Below, one piece after another: positions 9,010-18,446 of a stretch of DNA of 52,401 nucleotides. This DNA is from Candidatus Saccharicenans sp. (GTDB taxonomy: Bacteria; Acidobacteriota; Aminicenantia; Aminicenantales; Saccharicenantaceae). Where the stretch lies: assembly GCA_030018265.1 (NCBI GenBank), contig JASEFX010000016.1:1-52401 (forward strand). Direction: 5' to 3'. The notes below the pieces were generated by a model. That model was not told the origin of the DNA and ran no database searches. It was given only the letters and a program-made list of their open reading frames with translations. Within the stretch, counting starts at the first letter, position 1; the number at the start of each line of letters is the position of its first letter. Both the position numbers and the translations under genes were made by a program.

Positions 9010-9738
9010 GTGAAAGAAGAAACTTCTACCAGAATCTGGGAAATAGATTTTCTTCGCGGTCTGGCCATCATCCTGATGGTCGGCTATCATTTGCTCTACG
9101 ACCTGGGTGATTTTGCCGGCGTTGAAAAATTCCTCATATTTTCAACCGACCTGACCACACCCGGCTGGCTGATTGCCCAGCATCTCTTTGCCGGGCTCTT
9201 TGTGCTTATCTCCGGAATCAGCTCGAACTTCAGCCGCAATAATTTCCGGCGTATGCTGAAATATCTGGCGGTGGCCCTGCTCATCACTGCGGCCACCTAT
9301 CTTTTCGACCCGGAATCAGCCATAATCTTTGGAATAATTCATTGCCTGGCTTTTTCTGTATTGATTTACGGATTATTCTTCAAGAACTCCCGTCCGCTGA
9401 CCTGCTTCGTCTGGGGAATAGTCATAGTTTTCCTGAACGCTTTTCTCCCGTCGCTTCAAAAAATTTCCGCCTTCAGAACAAACTGGTTACTTCCGCTCGG
9501 ACTGCATCGTCCGGATTTTGCCTCTTTTGATTATTTTCCCCTTATCCCCTGGACAGGCATTTTCCTGGTCGGCGCGGCCGTCGGAGGCTGGCTGTACAGA
9601 AGCAAAAAGAGCCTTCTCCCCTCAACCCTTCGACCAACTTTTGTCAACTGGTGCGGCAGAAATTCCCTCTATATCTACCTGCTGCATCAGCCGGTGATAA
9701 TGGGCATCCTCTATTTACTGGGTTATGTGCGCCTCTGA
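9010..9738 (+). CDS. DUF1624 / HGSNAT-like integral membrane protein
   Basis: A 242-residue polytopic membrane protein opening with EIDFLRGLAIILMVGYH, the signature of the DUF1624 / heparan-alpha-glucosaminide N-acetyltransferase catalytic-like family related to acyltransferase-3 proteins. About seven hydrophobic segments are visible, and a short C-terminal helix follows an SLYIYLLHQPV motif typical of the superfamily. The family is thought to move acyl groups across or at the membrane onto sugars; the substrate is unknown. The GTG start directly follows a good promoter, suggesting a leaderless mRNA. Confidence 0.8.
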   Translation: MKEETSTRIWEIDFLRGLAIILMVGYHLLYDLGDFAGVEKFLIFSTDLTTPGWLIAQHLFAGLFVLISGISSNFSRNNFRRMLKYLAVALLITAATYLFDPESAIIFGIIHCLAFSVLIYGLFFKNSRPLTCFVWGIVIVFLNAFLPSLQKISAFRTNWLLPLGLHRPDFASFDYFPLIPWTGIFLVGAAVGGWLYRSKKSLLPSTLRPTFVNWCGRNSLYIYLLHQPVIMGILYLLGYVRL

Positions 9739-9775
9739 TTGAGCCGGCGTTTGATGGCGCCCGAAATTCGCGGAC

Positions 9776-11095
9776 TTAAATATTTTTCAGCAGCTTCTGG
9801 AAATCGCTTTTCTTCAGCATCTTTTCCATCTCAAAAAACTGCTTCAGCAGCTGGTTGACTTCCTGAACCGGACGGCCGCTCCCCCGGGCGATCCTGGCCC
9901 TTCTGCTTCCGTTGATGATCCGCGGATTTTCTCTTTCCTGTGGCGTCATCGAATTTATGATCGCTTCGTAATGCAGGAGTTTCTTATCGTCAACCTCGAG
10001 CTGGCCGATTTTCTTGAAAGGACCCATCTTCGGCAGAAAATCAAGCAGGCCCGAAAGACTGCCCATCTTTTTCAGCTGCTGGAGCTGTTTGCGAAAATCT
10101 TCCAGGGTAAATTGATGTTTTTTGATTTTCCTGGCTAATTCCTCAGCTTCTTTGAGGTCAGCTTCCTTCTCCGCTTTCTCGATCAGGCTCAGGATGTCGC
10201 CCATACCGAGAATCCGGGAAGCCATCCTCTCCGGATGAAACACTTCCAGCCGGTCGAATTTCTCACCGACGCCGATGAACTTTACGGGCTTCCCGGTGAC
10301 GTAGACGATAGACAGCGCAGCTCCTCCACGAGCATCTCCATCGAGCTTGGTCAGGATGATCGAGGTCAGCCCGATTTTTTCCTCAAAAACCCGGGCGCTG
10401 CGGACAGCGTCCTGGCCGGTCATGGCATCCCCCACATATATAACTTCATCCGGCTGCAGGATTTCCCGCACGAGCTTCAATTCTTCCATAAGTTCCTCGT
10501 CCACGTGCAGGCGGCCGGCGGTGTCGACGATCAGTGGGTCATAGCCGCGGTTTCGGGTGTAAGTTAAGAGCTCTTTCAGCACTCCGGCGGGGTCTTTCAT
10601 CTTCTCAACAGTCATCTCGTAAAAGGGCAATTCCAGAGACCTGGCGATTATCCTCAGCTGGTCCTGGGCGGCCAGTCTTTTCAGGTCGAAAGAAACCAGC
10701 AGGGGATTCCGACCGAGCGTTCTGACATACCGGGCGAGTTTCCCGGCGGTGGTGGTCTTCCCGCTTCCCTGAAGACCGACGAGCATAAAAATTGATGGCG
10801 GCTGACTCTTAAAATTGAGCGGCCTGGCCTCCTGTCCGAGGATCTCGGTTAGCTCGTCCCTGACAATCTTTATGAAATGCTGGGCCGGGGTCAGGCTAAG
10901 GAGGACTTCCTGGTTCAAGGCCCTGGCCTTCACCCGGGCTTCAAACTCCTTGACCACCCGGTAATTGACGTCGGCCTCCAGAAAGGCCAGTCGGAGCATT
11001 TTCAGGGCTTCCGCGATATTTTTTTCTGTAATCTTGCCCTCGCCCTTTATGTATTTGAGGGTTCTCTGGATCCTTTCGGTAAGCTGTTCAAACAT
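9776..11095 (-). CDS. ffh: Signal recognition particle protein Ffh
   Basis: 439 residues, the usual Ffh length. An N domain is followed by the G domain with P-loop GLQGSGKTTTAGKLA (about residues 107-121), DTAGRLHVD and TKLDGDARGGAAL. The M domain ends with the characteristic INGSRRARIARGSG segment and methionine-bearing helices. Ffh binds SRP RNA and signal sequences of nascent membrane proteins and docks with FtsY. A GTG nine bases upstream is in frame, but the ATG at 11095 has AGGTGA at good spacing. A consensus-like promoter lies just upstream, divergent from accB. No SRP RNA gene was recognised nearby. Confidence 0.96.
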   Translation of the reverse strand: MFEQLTERIQRTLKYIKGEGKITEKNIAEALKMLRLAFLEADVNYRVVKEFEARVKARALNQEVLLSLTPAQHFIKIVRDELTEILGQEARPLNFKSQPPSIFMLVGLQGSGKTTTAGKLARYVRTLGRNPLLVSFDLKRLAAQDQLRIIARSLELPFYEMTVEKMKDPAGVLKELLTYTRNRGYDPLIVDTAGRLHVDEELMEELKLVREILQPDEVIYVGDAMTGQDAVRSARVFEEKIGLTSIILTKLDGDARGGAALSIVYVTGKPVKFIGVGEKFDRLEVFHPERMASRILGMGDILSLIEKAEKEADLKEAEELARKIKKHQFTLEDFRKQLQQLKKMGSLSGLLDFLPKMGPFKKIGQLEVDDKKLLHYEAIINSMTPQERENPRIINGSRRARIARGSGRPVQEVNQLLKQFFEMEKMLKKSDFQKLLKNI

Positions 11096-11117
11096 CGGAC
11101 TCACCTGACTGCCTTAA

Positions 11118-11146
11118 ATCTTACGCCAGCGTGTTCCCAGGGTCAA
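11118..11146 (-). promoter_or_regulatory. ffh promoter TTGACC-17-TAAGAT
   Basis: On the minus strand the -35 TTGACC (11141-11146) and -10 TAAGAT (11118-11123) are spaced 17 bases. The predicted leader is short, with AGGTGA before the ATG at 11095. Confidence 0.6.
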
Positions 11147-11191
11147 CAGTGCAGTGCATGCGGATGGGGCTGACTCCGGGAAGGTTCAAAC

Positions 11192-11220
11192 TTGACTTTC
11201 AGGCCGATTACAGGTAAATT
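11192..11220 (+). promoter_or_regulatory. accB-accC promoter TTGACT-17-TAAATT
   Basis: TTGACT (11192-11197) and TAAATT (11215-11220) are 17 bases apart. The leader is short and ends in AAGGAAGG before the ATG at 11244. It is back-to-back with the ffh promoter. Confidence 0.6.
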
Positions 11221-11243
11221 TTAGCTAATTTTAAGGAAGGTGC

Positions 11244-11774
<531 letters not shown>

Positions 11775-11779
11775 GGAAC

Positions 11780-13132
11780 ATGTTTTCGAAAATACTCATT
11801 GCCAACCGCGGTGAAATAGCTCTGAGGATCATCAGGTCCTGCAAGGAACTGGGCATAAAGACTGTAGCCGTTTACTCCGAAGCTGATCGAAACTCGCTCC
11901 ATGCGATGTTAGCTGATGAAAGGATCTGCATCGGACCAGCCAGAGCTTCTGAGAGCTACCTGAACATCCCCAACATCCTCAGCGCTGCCGAAATCACCGG
12001 GGCTGAAGCCATCCATCCCGGATACGGCTTCCTGGCCGAGAACGCTAAATTTGCCGAAATATGTCAGAACTCCGGGCTGGTTTTTATCGGACCGCCGCCT
12101 GAAATCATCAGGCTGATGGGCGACAAGAGCAAGGCCCGCCAGGCGATGAAAAAGGCCGGCCTGCCCGTCATCCCCGGCAGTGACGTCATCCTCCAGGATG
12201 TGACTGAAGCCAGAAAGATTGCCCAGAAAATAGGTTATCCGGTAATCATCAAGGCCGCAGCCGGCGGTGGCGGCAAGGGAATGAGAATCTGTTACAATGC
12301 CGCCCAGCTCGAAGAGCAGTTCCCGATGGCCCAGAACGAGGCGAAAGCGGCTTTCGGTGATCCATCGCTCTACCTGGAAAAATACATCACCGGCGCCAGA
12401 CATATCGAAATTCAGGTCATAGGAGACAGTAAAGGAAACGTAACCGTTTTCGGGGAAAGGGAATGCAGCGTCCAGAGAAAATACCAGAAAATAATCGAAG
12501 AAACCCCCTCGCCTTTCATAGATGAGCGAACCCGGTACAAGATGATGAAGGAAACCAAGAAGGCGGCCGAAGAAATTGGCTACCGCAGTCTCGGGACCTT
12601 CGAATTTCTCGTCGACGATAAGAAAAGATTCTATTTCATGGAAGCCAACACCAGGGTTCAGGTTGAACACCCGATCACTGAGATGGTTTACGGAATCAAC
12701 CTGATCAAGGCCCAGATCCGGGTGGCCGCGGGCGAAAAATTAAATTTCCCGATCGAGCTTGAGATGCGTGGCCACGCCATCGAATGCCGGATTAACGCTG
12801 AAGACCCGGAAACTTTTATTCCCTCACCCGGGAAAATCGATTTTCTGGTTTTCCCCGGTGGCGAGGGTATCAGGGTAGACTCAGCCGCCTATGCTGGCTG
12901 GGAAATTCCACCCTATTATGATTCCCTGTTAGCCAAGATCATCGCCTACGCTCCATCCAGACAGCTGGCCATTGCTAAAATGAAGGCGGCGCTCGAGACA
13001 ACCACCATCGTCGGAGTAAAAACCAACATCCCCCTGCTGTTGCAGATCCTTTCGAGCGATGATTTTGTCAAGGGAAATTACAATACTCAGTTCTTAGAGA
13101 GGTTTCTCAGCCGCCGGGAGGCCGCTTCCTGA
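11780..13132 (+). CDS. accC: Biotin carboxylase subunit of acetyl-CoA carboxylase
   Basis: 450 residues, the standard length. The N-terminal segment ILIANRGEIALRIIRSCKEL, the Gly-rich ATP-grasp loop AAAGGGGKGMR, the catalytic region EANTRVQVEHPITEM and the C-terminal biotin-carboxylase domain are all present in order. It carboxylates biotin on AccB using ATP and bicarbonate. It is directly downstream of accB with GAGG before the start. It converges on the LecA-like gene. Confidence 0.96.
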   Translation: MFSKILIANRGEIALRIIRSCKELGIKTVAVYSEADRNSLHAMLADERICIGPARASESYLNIPNILSAAEITGAEAIHPGYGFLAENAKFAEICQNSGLVFIGPPPEIIRLMGDKSKARQAMKKAGLPVIPGSDVILQDVTEARKIAQKIGYPVIIKAAAGGGGKGMRICYNAAQLEEQFPMAQNEAKAAFGDPSLYLEKYITGARHIEIQVIGDSKGNVTVFGERECSVQRKYQKIIEETPSPFIDERTRYKMMKETKKAAEEIGYRSLGTFEFLVDDKKRFYFMEANTRVQVEHPITEMVYGINLIKAQIRVAAGEKLNFPIELEMRGHAIECRINAEDPETFIPSPGKIDFLVFPGGEGIRVDSAAYAGWEIPPYYDSLLAKIIAYAPSRQLAIAKMKAALETTTIVGVKTNIPLLLQILSSDDFVKGNYNTQFLERFLSRREAAS

Positions 13133-13172
13133 AGTCCTTCCTCAGAGGACAAGAGCAGACAGATAAGTTTCT

Positions 13173-13688
13173 TTAATCTGATTTTTTCTTAAAAATGCCA
13201 ACCGTGAACTGACCGTCATTATCGGCATAAACGTTGTCATTAACTCCGAGATAGAGCTTTCCTTCGAGCGTTATCTCCACCTCAGTGCCGGCTCCAATAT
13301 AGAACACCGTCGAGACTTCCTCCCGCCTTTCTTCGCCGGTTTCCTCATCCCGGGTTACGCTGATAACTTTGACCACCTTCCCCACAAGCGCGCCCAGGTT
13401 CCGGTCAGGAAGCGGCTGCTGGGGAGACTGCAGGTCTAAACCCTCAGGACCGCAGGCAGCAATCGGGTTGCCCCGCTGCAGGGAAATGGTGCCGCTGGCT
13501 CTGAATACCAGCTTTTCCCCCTCTTTAACCTCAATACCGGTATCCACCCAGCCGAGCTCAGCTTTAACCTCAACCAGTTTAACAGGAGTCAACTCTTCCT
13601 GCCCGCTCTCACTCAAGACAGGAAAACCAGATATTTGAGCCGCACCAAGCAAGAAAATAAAAATAAAAACACGCCCGACCGCTTTCAT
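13173..13688 (-). CDS. Secreted LecA/PA-IL-like beta-sandwich protein
   Basis: A 171-residue protein with a signal peptide (VFIFIFLLGAAQISG) and then a compact beta domain. The pattern WVDTGIEVKEGEKLVFRASGT, a central GPEG segment, ALVGKV, and KLYLGVNDNVYADNDGQF is that of the PA-IL (LecA) galactose-lectin-like superfamily, where the final VNDN...DN loop binds calcium and sugar. A lectin role is therefore possible but not shown. I start it at the ATG at 13688, which has GGAAGG just upstream, rather than the ATG at 13706 abutting the upstream stop codon. It forms an operon with the phosphatase gene. Confidence 0.68.
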   Translation of the reverse strand: MKAVGRVFIFIFLLGAAQISGFPVLSESGQEELTPVKLVEVKAELGWVDTGIEVKEGEKLVFRASGTISLQRGNPIAACGPEGLDLQSPQQPLPDRNLGALVGKVVKVISVTRDEETGEERREEVSTVFYIGAGTEVEITLEGKLYLGVNDNVYADNDGQFTVGIFKKKSD

Positions 13689-13706
13689 TCTTTCCTTCCC
13701 CGGCAT

Positions 13707-14498
13707 TTATTTTACCGATTCTGAGGCGATGATTTCCAGCATTGAATTATGAATCAAACCGTTGCTGGCAACTATGTTCGGACAGGAAAACACAAAGGTA
13801 TTACCCTGGAAATCGGTTACCCGGCCTCCGGCTTCCTTCACCAGCAGCGCTCCGGCAGCCAGGTCCCAGGGCTTCAATTTCATTTCCCAGTAGCCGTCAA
13901 ACCGCCCGCAGGCCACGTAACAGAGGTCGAGAGCAGCCGAACCCAGACGCCTGACCGCCTGAGCTTTCACCGCAAACCTGGAAAAATAATTCAGATTATT
14001 GTCCGGGCTGGTGCGAACGTCATAAGGAAAGCCGGTCGCCAGCAGACTCCTGTCGAGCTCTGAAGTGGTCGAGACTCTGACCTGGCTTCCGTTGAGATAA
14101 GCTCCCTGACCAAGCCCGGCAGTGAAGAGCTCATCCCGGCAGGGATCGTAAACCACGCCGGCTATTATCTCACCTCTGTAAACAAGAGCGATAGACACAC
14201 AGAAAACGGGCAGGCCGTGGGCATAGTTGGTGGTACCATCCAGCGGGTCGACCAGCCAGCAATAATCGGAAGCTCTCTCCTGGCGGATTTCTTCCTCAGC
14301 CAGAAAGCTGTGACCGGGAAACGCCTTTCGCAAACGTTCATAGATTATCTCTTCCGAACGCCGGTCGAAATTCGTCACCAGGTCAATCTGACCCTTATAA
14401 CTTATGTCTTTCTTCCGGTTAAGGTTTTGCAGCAGATAGTGGCCGGCTTCTTTAGCCGTTTCGCTGGCAACCGATATGAACTCCACCAGACTCTCCAT
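13707..14498 (-). CDS. Inositol monophosphatase family protein (SuhB-like)
   Basis: A 263-residue Mg-dependent phosphatase. The metal-site glutamates lie in FLAEEE. The signatures DPLDGTTNYAHG and WDLAAGALLVKEAGG are intact. Family members dephosphorylate inositol-1-phosphate or related sugar phosphates; SuhB also has a ribosome-antitermination role in enterobacteria. The longer frame begins at 14534, but that position lies inside a TTGCCA-17-TAATAT promoter whose -10 is seven bases from the ATG at 14498. The ATG at 14498 is therefore the better start, probably on a leaderless mRNA. The LecA-like gene follows at once. Confidence 0.9.
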   Translation of the reverse strand: MESLVEFISVASETAKEAGHYLLQNLNRKKDISYKGQIDLVTNFDRRSEEIIYERLRKAFPGHSFLAEEEIRQERASDYCWLVDPLDGTTNYAHGLPVFCVSIALVYRGEIIAGVVYDPCRDELFTAGLGQGAYLNGSQVRVSTTSELDRSLLATGFPYDVRTSPDNNLNYFSRFAVKAQAVRRLGSAALDLCYVACGRFDGYWEMKLKPWDLAAGALLVKEAGGRVTDFQGNTFVFSCPNIVASNGLIHNSMLEIIASESVK

Positions 14499-14505
14499 GG
14501 TAAAA

Positions 14506-14534
14506 ATATTACCAGCAGGGCTGACTTCTGGCAA
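14506..14534 (-). promoter_or_regulatory. Promoter TTGCCA-17-TAATAT for the phosphatase operon (leaderless)
   Basis: Minus-strand -35 TTGCCA (14529-14534) and -10 TAATAT (14506-14511), spacing 17. The ATG at 14498 is seven bases downstream of the -10, with no Shine-Dalgarno. Confidence 0.6.
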
Positions 14535-14573
14535 TAAAATAAAACTTTCAACCCAAAACTCCGTAAATTAAAG

Positions 14574-14579
14574 TATAAT
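14574..14579 (+). promoter_or_regulatory. TATAAT -10 box for the adaptor-ATPase operon
   Basis: An exact TATAAT 34 bases upstream of the adaptor gene's ATG. No good -35 is visible at 16-18 bases, so this is a -10 call only. AAGGAA serves as ribosome site before 14613. Confidence 0.35.
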
Positions 14580-14612
14580 AAAAGCAAAAATACCGTTTTA
14601 AGGAAACCCGAA

Positions 14613-15854
14613 ATGACTGAGAGGAAAAGTTCAAAGAAGAAAAAACGGATTCTGCTGTTTGCTGGCATTATCCTGATCATAGGGTTGATCATTCTGCTGA
14701 ACCTTCAGGCATCAAGAGAAAAAGCGGTGAAAGTCACGGTAGAGAAGGTCAAGAAACAGGATATCACTTCCATCATTTCCGCCTCAGGCGAAATCAAACC
14801 GAAGAAAAACATAAACATCAGCGCGCTGGTGGCCGGAAGAATAGTGAAAATCGGGGTAAAAGAAGGGCAGATGGTTAAAGCTGGAGATTTCCTGCTGCAG
14901 ATTGACCCCACCTACTATGAAGCGCAGGTTGACAGGATCAGGGCCGCCATCAATCAGTACAAGGCTGAACTCATCCGGGCAGAAGCTCAATACCGTCGGG
15001 ACAGGAATTATTACGAGCGTCAGAAACAGCTGTTCGACAGCGGATTGATCTCACGCGACCAGCTGGAAGCAGCCCGGGCTCAGTATGAAGTTTCTTCAGC
15101 CACCCTTCAATCGCTGAGATATCAGATCAAACAGGCAGAAGCCAACCTGAAAAGCAACCTGGAAGACCTGAAAAAAACCACCTACAACTCGCCGATAGAC
15201 GGAATGGTTACCAGCCTGAGGGTGGAAGAAGGCGAAGTAGCCATAGTGGGCACGATGAACAACCCGGGAACGGTCCTTCTTACCATCGCCGACCTTTCGA
15301 TCATGGAAGTTGAGGTTGAAGTGGATGAAACCGACGTGGTTAACGTGAACCCCGGCCAGCTGGCCCGGGTAAGGGTTGACGCCTTCCCGGAGCAGACCTT
15401 TCAGGGGCGGGTAACGGAAATAGGAAGCTCTGCCCTGGAAAAGCTCACTGCCGGCTCCAGGGAATCGCGAAACTTCAAAGTGGTGATTACTCTGGAGGAT
15501 ACCGACCACCAGCTGAAACCCGGCCTTTCGGCTTCAGCTGATATCATCGTGGCTGAGAAGAAAGATGTCCTGGCCGTTCCCATCGCTGCCCTGGTCATAA
15601 GACAGCCTGAAAAAACCGACGATAGCAATAAAGCAGCTGCCTCCACCACAACAGAAAAACCAAAAGAGGAAGAAGGAGTTTTTGTTGTGGTAAACAACAG
15701 GGCAAAATTTCAGCCGGTGAAAAAGGGAATCATGGGCGGCATGATGGTGGAAATTCTGTCCGGACTGGAGGAGGGACAGGAAATCGTGACCGGCCCCTAT
15801 TCGGCTTTGCGCGACCTCAAGGAAGGAACACTTCTTAAAGTGGAACGAACATGA
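14613..15854 (+). CDS. MacA-like periplasmic adaptor (HlyD/RND membrane-fusion family)
   Basis: This 413-residue protein starts with a Lys-rich stretch and one membrane helix ([19 protein letters not shown]). It then has the split lipoyl/biotinyl half ([20 protein letters not shown]), a long helical hairpin at about residues 105-185, the second lipoyl half ([16 protein letters not shown]), and beta-barrel and membrane-proximal domains. MacA-type adaptors bridge an inner-membrane ABC transporter to an outer-membrane channel. The next gene, a LolD/MacB-type ATPase, overlaps by four bases, so the two are co-translated. The expected FtsX-like permease is missing from the operon. Confidence 0.9.
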   Translation: MTERKSSKKKKRILLFAGIILIIGLIILLNLQASREKAVKVTVEKVKKQDITSIISASGEIKPKKNINISALVAGRIVKIGVKEGQMVKAGDFLLQIDPTYYEAQVDRIRAAINQYKAELIRAEAQYRRDRNYYERQKQLFDSGLISRDQLEAARAQYEVSSATLQSLRYQIKQAEANLKSNLEDLKKTTYNSPIDGMVTSLRVEEGEVAIVGTMNNPGTVLLTIADLSIMEVEVEVDETDVVNVNPGQLARVRVDAFPEQTFQGRVTEIGSSALEKLTAGSRESRNFKVVITLEDTDHQLKPGLSASADIIVAEKKDVLAVPIAALVIRQPEKTDDSNKAAASTTTEKPKEEEGVFVVVNNRAKFQPVKKGIMGGMMVEILSGLEEGQEIVTGPYSALRDLKEGTLLKVERT

Positions 15855-16570
15855 GCGAGACACTTGTACCTTCAAACGACGAGCTTATACTGGCAAAGGA
15901 TATAAAGAAAATTTATCAACTGGACAAACAGCAGGTTGAAGCCCTCAGGGGAGTCAGCCTGACCATTAAGAGAAACGAATTTGTGGCCATTATGGGTCCG
16001 AGTGGTTCGGGCAAATCAACTCTGATGAACATTCTGGGCTGCCTTGATACTCCCACCTCAGGCGAGTATTACCTGAATAGAAAACTCGTCAGCACCCTCA
16101 GCGAGGATGAGCTGGCTTACATCAGGAATAAAGAGATTGGCTTTGTTTTTCAGGTTTTTAACCTGCTGGCCAGAGCCAGCGCCTTTAAGAATGTCGAGCT
16201 GCCGCTGATATACGCGGGAGCGAAGAAGGAAGAACGGGAGGCCAGGGTCAGACGGGCCCTGGAACTGGTCGAAATGAGCCACCGTCTTCACCATCTTCCG
16301 GCAGAGCTTTCCGGAGGCGAAAGACAGAGGGTGGCCATTGCCAGAGCGCTGGTGAATGAACCTTCCCTGCTCCTGGCCGACGAACCAACCGGAAACCTGG
16401 ATTCCAGGACCGGTCAGGAAATACTGAAGCTTTTTCATAAGATTCATGAAAACGGAAATACCATCATCATGGTCACTCACGACCGTGAAGTGGCCAACCA
16501 CGCCCAGAGAATAATCTACATAAGAGACGGAATGATAGAAAAAGAAGAAAGGAAAGGAGTCTGGCTATGA
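15851..16570 (+). CDS. ABC transporter ATP-binding protein (LolD/MacB-type)
   Basis: A 239-residue ABC ATPase: Walker [10 protein letters not shown] (residues 49-57), a Q-loop in [10 protein letters not shown], signature [15 protein letters not shown], Walker [14 protein letters not shown] and the switch His in MVTHD. The [18 protein letters not shown] segment is typical of the LolD/MacB/FtsE group that drives MacB-type mechanotransmission permeases. It overlaps the adaptor gene upstream and the Yip1 gene downstream, each by four bases. No permease is encoded next to it, so its membrane partner is either the Yip1 protein or encoded elsewhere. Confidence 0.93.
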   Translation: MSETLVPSNDELILAKDIKKIYQLDKQQVEALRGVSLTIKRNEFVAIMGPSGSGKSTLMNILGCLDTPTSGEYYLNRKLVSTLSEDELAYIRNKEIGFVFQVFNLLARASAFKNVELPLIYAGAKKEEREARVRRALELVEMSHRLHHLPAELSGGERQRVAIARALVNEPSLLLADEPTGNLDSRTGQEILKLFHKIHENGNTIIMVTHDREVANHAQRIIYIRDGMIEKEERKGVWL

Positions 16571-17301
16571 ATTTAGGGCAAAGAATTACCGGCGTGTTCG
16601 TCACTCCCCGGGAAACCTTTTCCTGGCTGGCAGAAAAACCGATCTGGCTCGACGCGATGATCATCGTCCTGGTGGCTTCTCTGATTTACGGATTTCTGGT
16701 AGCCCCATTCTCAGCCCGTGATCAGTTTGAACTCGCCAGCAACAGTCCCAAAATGAAGGAATTCCTCAGACAGAGAATAGGGGAAGATGGCTTCAATAAA
16801 TACATGGAAAGAATTCAAAAAGAAGCGGAAGCGCCATCTGCCTCCCTGAAAATTCGCAGCGGCCTGTCTGTGGGGATAATGGCTCTGATTGCCGTTTTTA
16901 TTCAGGCAATTCTGCTGCTGATCATCGCCCGCCTTATAACCGGCTCAACCCTCGGGAATTACCGGCAGTTGCTCAGCGCCCTGTTTCACGCCAGTTTTAT
17001 TAACGCCATCGCCGGAAACGCTCTCAAGTTCATCCTGGTTTCTGTCAAACAGTCTGTCTATAAAATTTCCACCGGCCTGGCCGTGTTTTTCCCGAAACTC
17101 GAATTCACCTCTGCACCTTACATAATACTGAACAACATCGATTTCTTTCAGCTCTGGATGTTTGGAGTTCTCGGATATGCCCTCTCAGCCATCTTCAAGG
17201 TTGACCTGAAAAAATCTCTGGTGACTGCTTATCTGTTCTGGGCGCTGAACACAGCGGTGAACATCGCTCTGACGTTGTTCAGCCTGAGGCCCTATCAGTA
17301 A
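16567..17301 (+). CDS. Yip1-family membrane protein
   Basis: A 244-residue protein with the Yip1 opening [15 protein letters not shown], which precedes about five hydrophobic helices. The loop between helices 1 and 2 is highly charged. The function of bacterial Yip1 proteins is unknown. It is translationally coupled (ATGA) to the ABC ATPase gene, in the position where a MacB/FtsX permease is normally found. It lacks the large periplasmic domain of MacB, so it is not simply a divergent permease. A second Yip1 protein is at 34799-35395. Confidence 0.75.
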   Translation: MNLGQRITGVFVTPRETFSWLAEKPIWLDAMIIVLVASLIYGFLVAPFSARDQFELASNSPKMKEFLRQRIGEDGFNKYMERIQKEAEAPSASLKIRSGLSVGIMALIAVFIQAILLLIIARLITGSTLGNYRQLLSALFHASFINAIAGNALKFILVSVKQSVYKISTGLAVFFPKLEFTSAPYIILNNIDFFQLWMFGVLGYALSAIFKVDLKKSLVTAYLFWALNTAVNIALTLFSLRPYQ

Positions 17302-17310
17302 TCCGGAGTG

Positions 17311-17339
17311 TTGACAACTCTCCCGCCGCTCTATAAATT
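17311..17339 (+). promoter_or_regulatory. Promoter TTGACA-17-TAAATT (leaderless configuration)
   Basis: Exact -35 TTGACA (17311-17316), 17-base spacer, -10 TAAATT (17334-17339). The ATG at 17346 is six bases past the -10. The AAGG before the ATG is too close to act as a normal ribosome site. Confidence 0.55.
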
Positions 17340-17345
17340 AAGGCT

Positions 17346-18446
17346 ATGACCGAACCATACGGGAAAAATGACCCTCTTTATTCTCTTCCTTTTTACCTTT
17401 TTCATCTGTGGGAAAACCAGAAAACTGGGCGTCTTCTGCTGAACCCCGGCCCTTATGAAAGGCAATTCTGTCTGGTTAAAGGAGAGCTGACTCCGGTAAA
17501 AAAGTATTTTCCGGAAAAAGATTTCCTCGACTGGCTGCAGGAGACCCGCAGGATCGAGCCGCCGCTGAAGTTCAACCATCATCTGCTGGGTTCAGAAAGA
17601 ATTCCTTCGATCGTGGCCCTGCTCATAGAGCAAAAATTCCTTCAGCCGGCCGAAGCCCTCGAGTTAACCCGCGAATTTCTTTCGTCAAGATTGATAGAAT
17701 ACTTTAATCTGCCACAACCGAAGCTGCTCTTCATCGAAGAAGAATTTCCCGCGGAGGAAATTCTTATCAAGGGGCTTTTTACCCCTGACCTCATCCTGAA
17801 GGGTTTCCGCCAGACAACCCGTTTTGACCAGTTTAAGAGGTTTCTTCCCGCGGAGAAAGAAACCATCGCCCGGCAGGTTCCAGCCTATGCCCGCCGGCTC
17901 GATTTGAAAAGTCACGAACTTTATCTCTGGAATCAGCTTCAGAAGCCTTTAACCTTCAACCAGCTTCTGGAAAAATCATGGCTCGGACCGACTGAGACCG
18001 GGAGGACCCTGCTGGCGCTGGCCTGTTTGAAACTGGTTGATTTCAATTTCAACCCGGCAGCGCTGGAAAACAACGGCCGCAATTTTCTTCCTGACCTGGA
18101 AAAGAGTCTGCAGGCTTTTAACGAAAAAAGCGCTTTCATCTGCCGCTACCTGACCAAACAACTGGGGCCGGTCGGATTCAATCTGATAGAAAAGTGTTAT
18201 CGGGAAATCCAGGATTATCTCGACCCGATTTTCCGGAATCTTGAATTCCGGCCGGATGGCAGCCTCGAACCCAGAGCCATGTTGAAAATGAGCCTGAATG
18301 AACTCAATCCGGAAGACAGGAAAAACCTTCTTCGCGGATTTGATGAAATACTGGCGGCCGAGCTGCTGCTGGTTAAAAAGAATCTCGGCAACCAGCATGA
18401 GGAAACCGTGGCCAGATATCTTTCGAGAACCGGAGAGATTATTTGA
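17346..18446 (+). CDS. DUF4388/PatA-like N-terminal domain protein of unknown function
   Basis: A 366-residue, probably cytoplasmic protein. Residues about 10-60 (LPFYLFHLWENQKTGRLLL, then a phrase ending in LVKGELTPV) resemble the DUF4388/PatA N-terminal pattern, in which a short alpha/beta unit is often attached to regulators of gliding, pili or two-component systems. The remainder is mostly helical with no recognised domain. It appears to head a long run of co-directional genes: the next frame overlaps its stop codon. The promoter suggests a leaderless transcript. Confidence 0.55.
   Translation: MTEPYGKNDPLYSLPFYLFHLWENQKTGRLLLNPGPYERQFCLVKGELTPVKKYFPEKDFLDWLQETRRIEPPLKFNHHLLGSERIPSIVALLIEQKFLQPAEALELTREFLSSRLIEYFNLPQPKLLFIEEEFPAEEILIKGLFTPDLILKGFRQTTRFDQFKRFLPAEKETIARQVPAYARRLDLKSHELYLWNQLQKPLTFNQLLEKSWLGPTETGRTLLALACLKLVDFNFNPAALENNGRNFLPDLEKSLQAFNEKSAFICRYLTKQLGPVGFNLIEKCYREIQDYLDPIFRNLEFRPDGSLEPRAMLKMSLNELNPEDRKNLLRGFDEILAAELLLVKKNLGNQHEETVARYLSRTGEII

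Noticed and set aside
11909-12670. 253-codon minus-strand frame inside accC
   Set aside because: Antisense shadow of biotin carboxylase.
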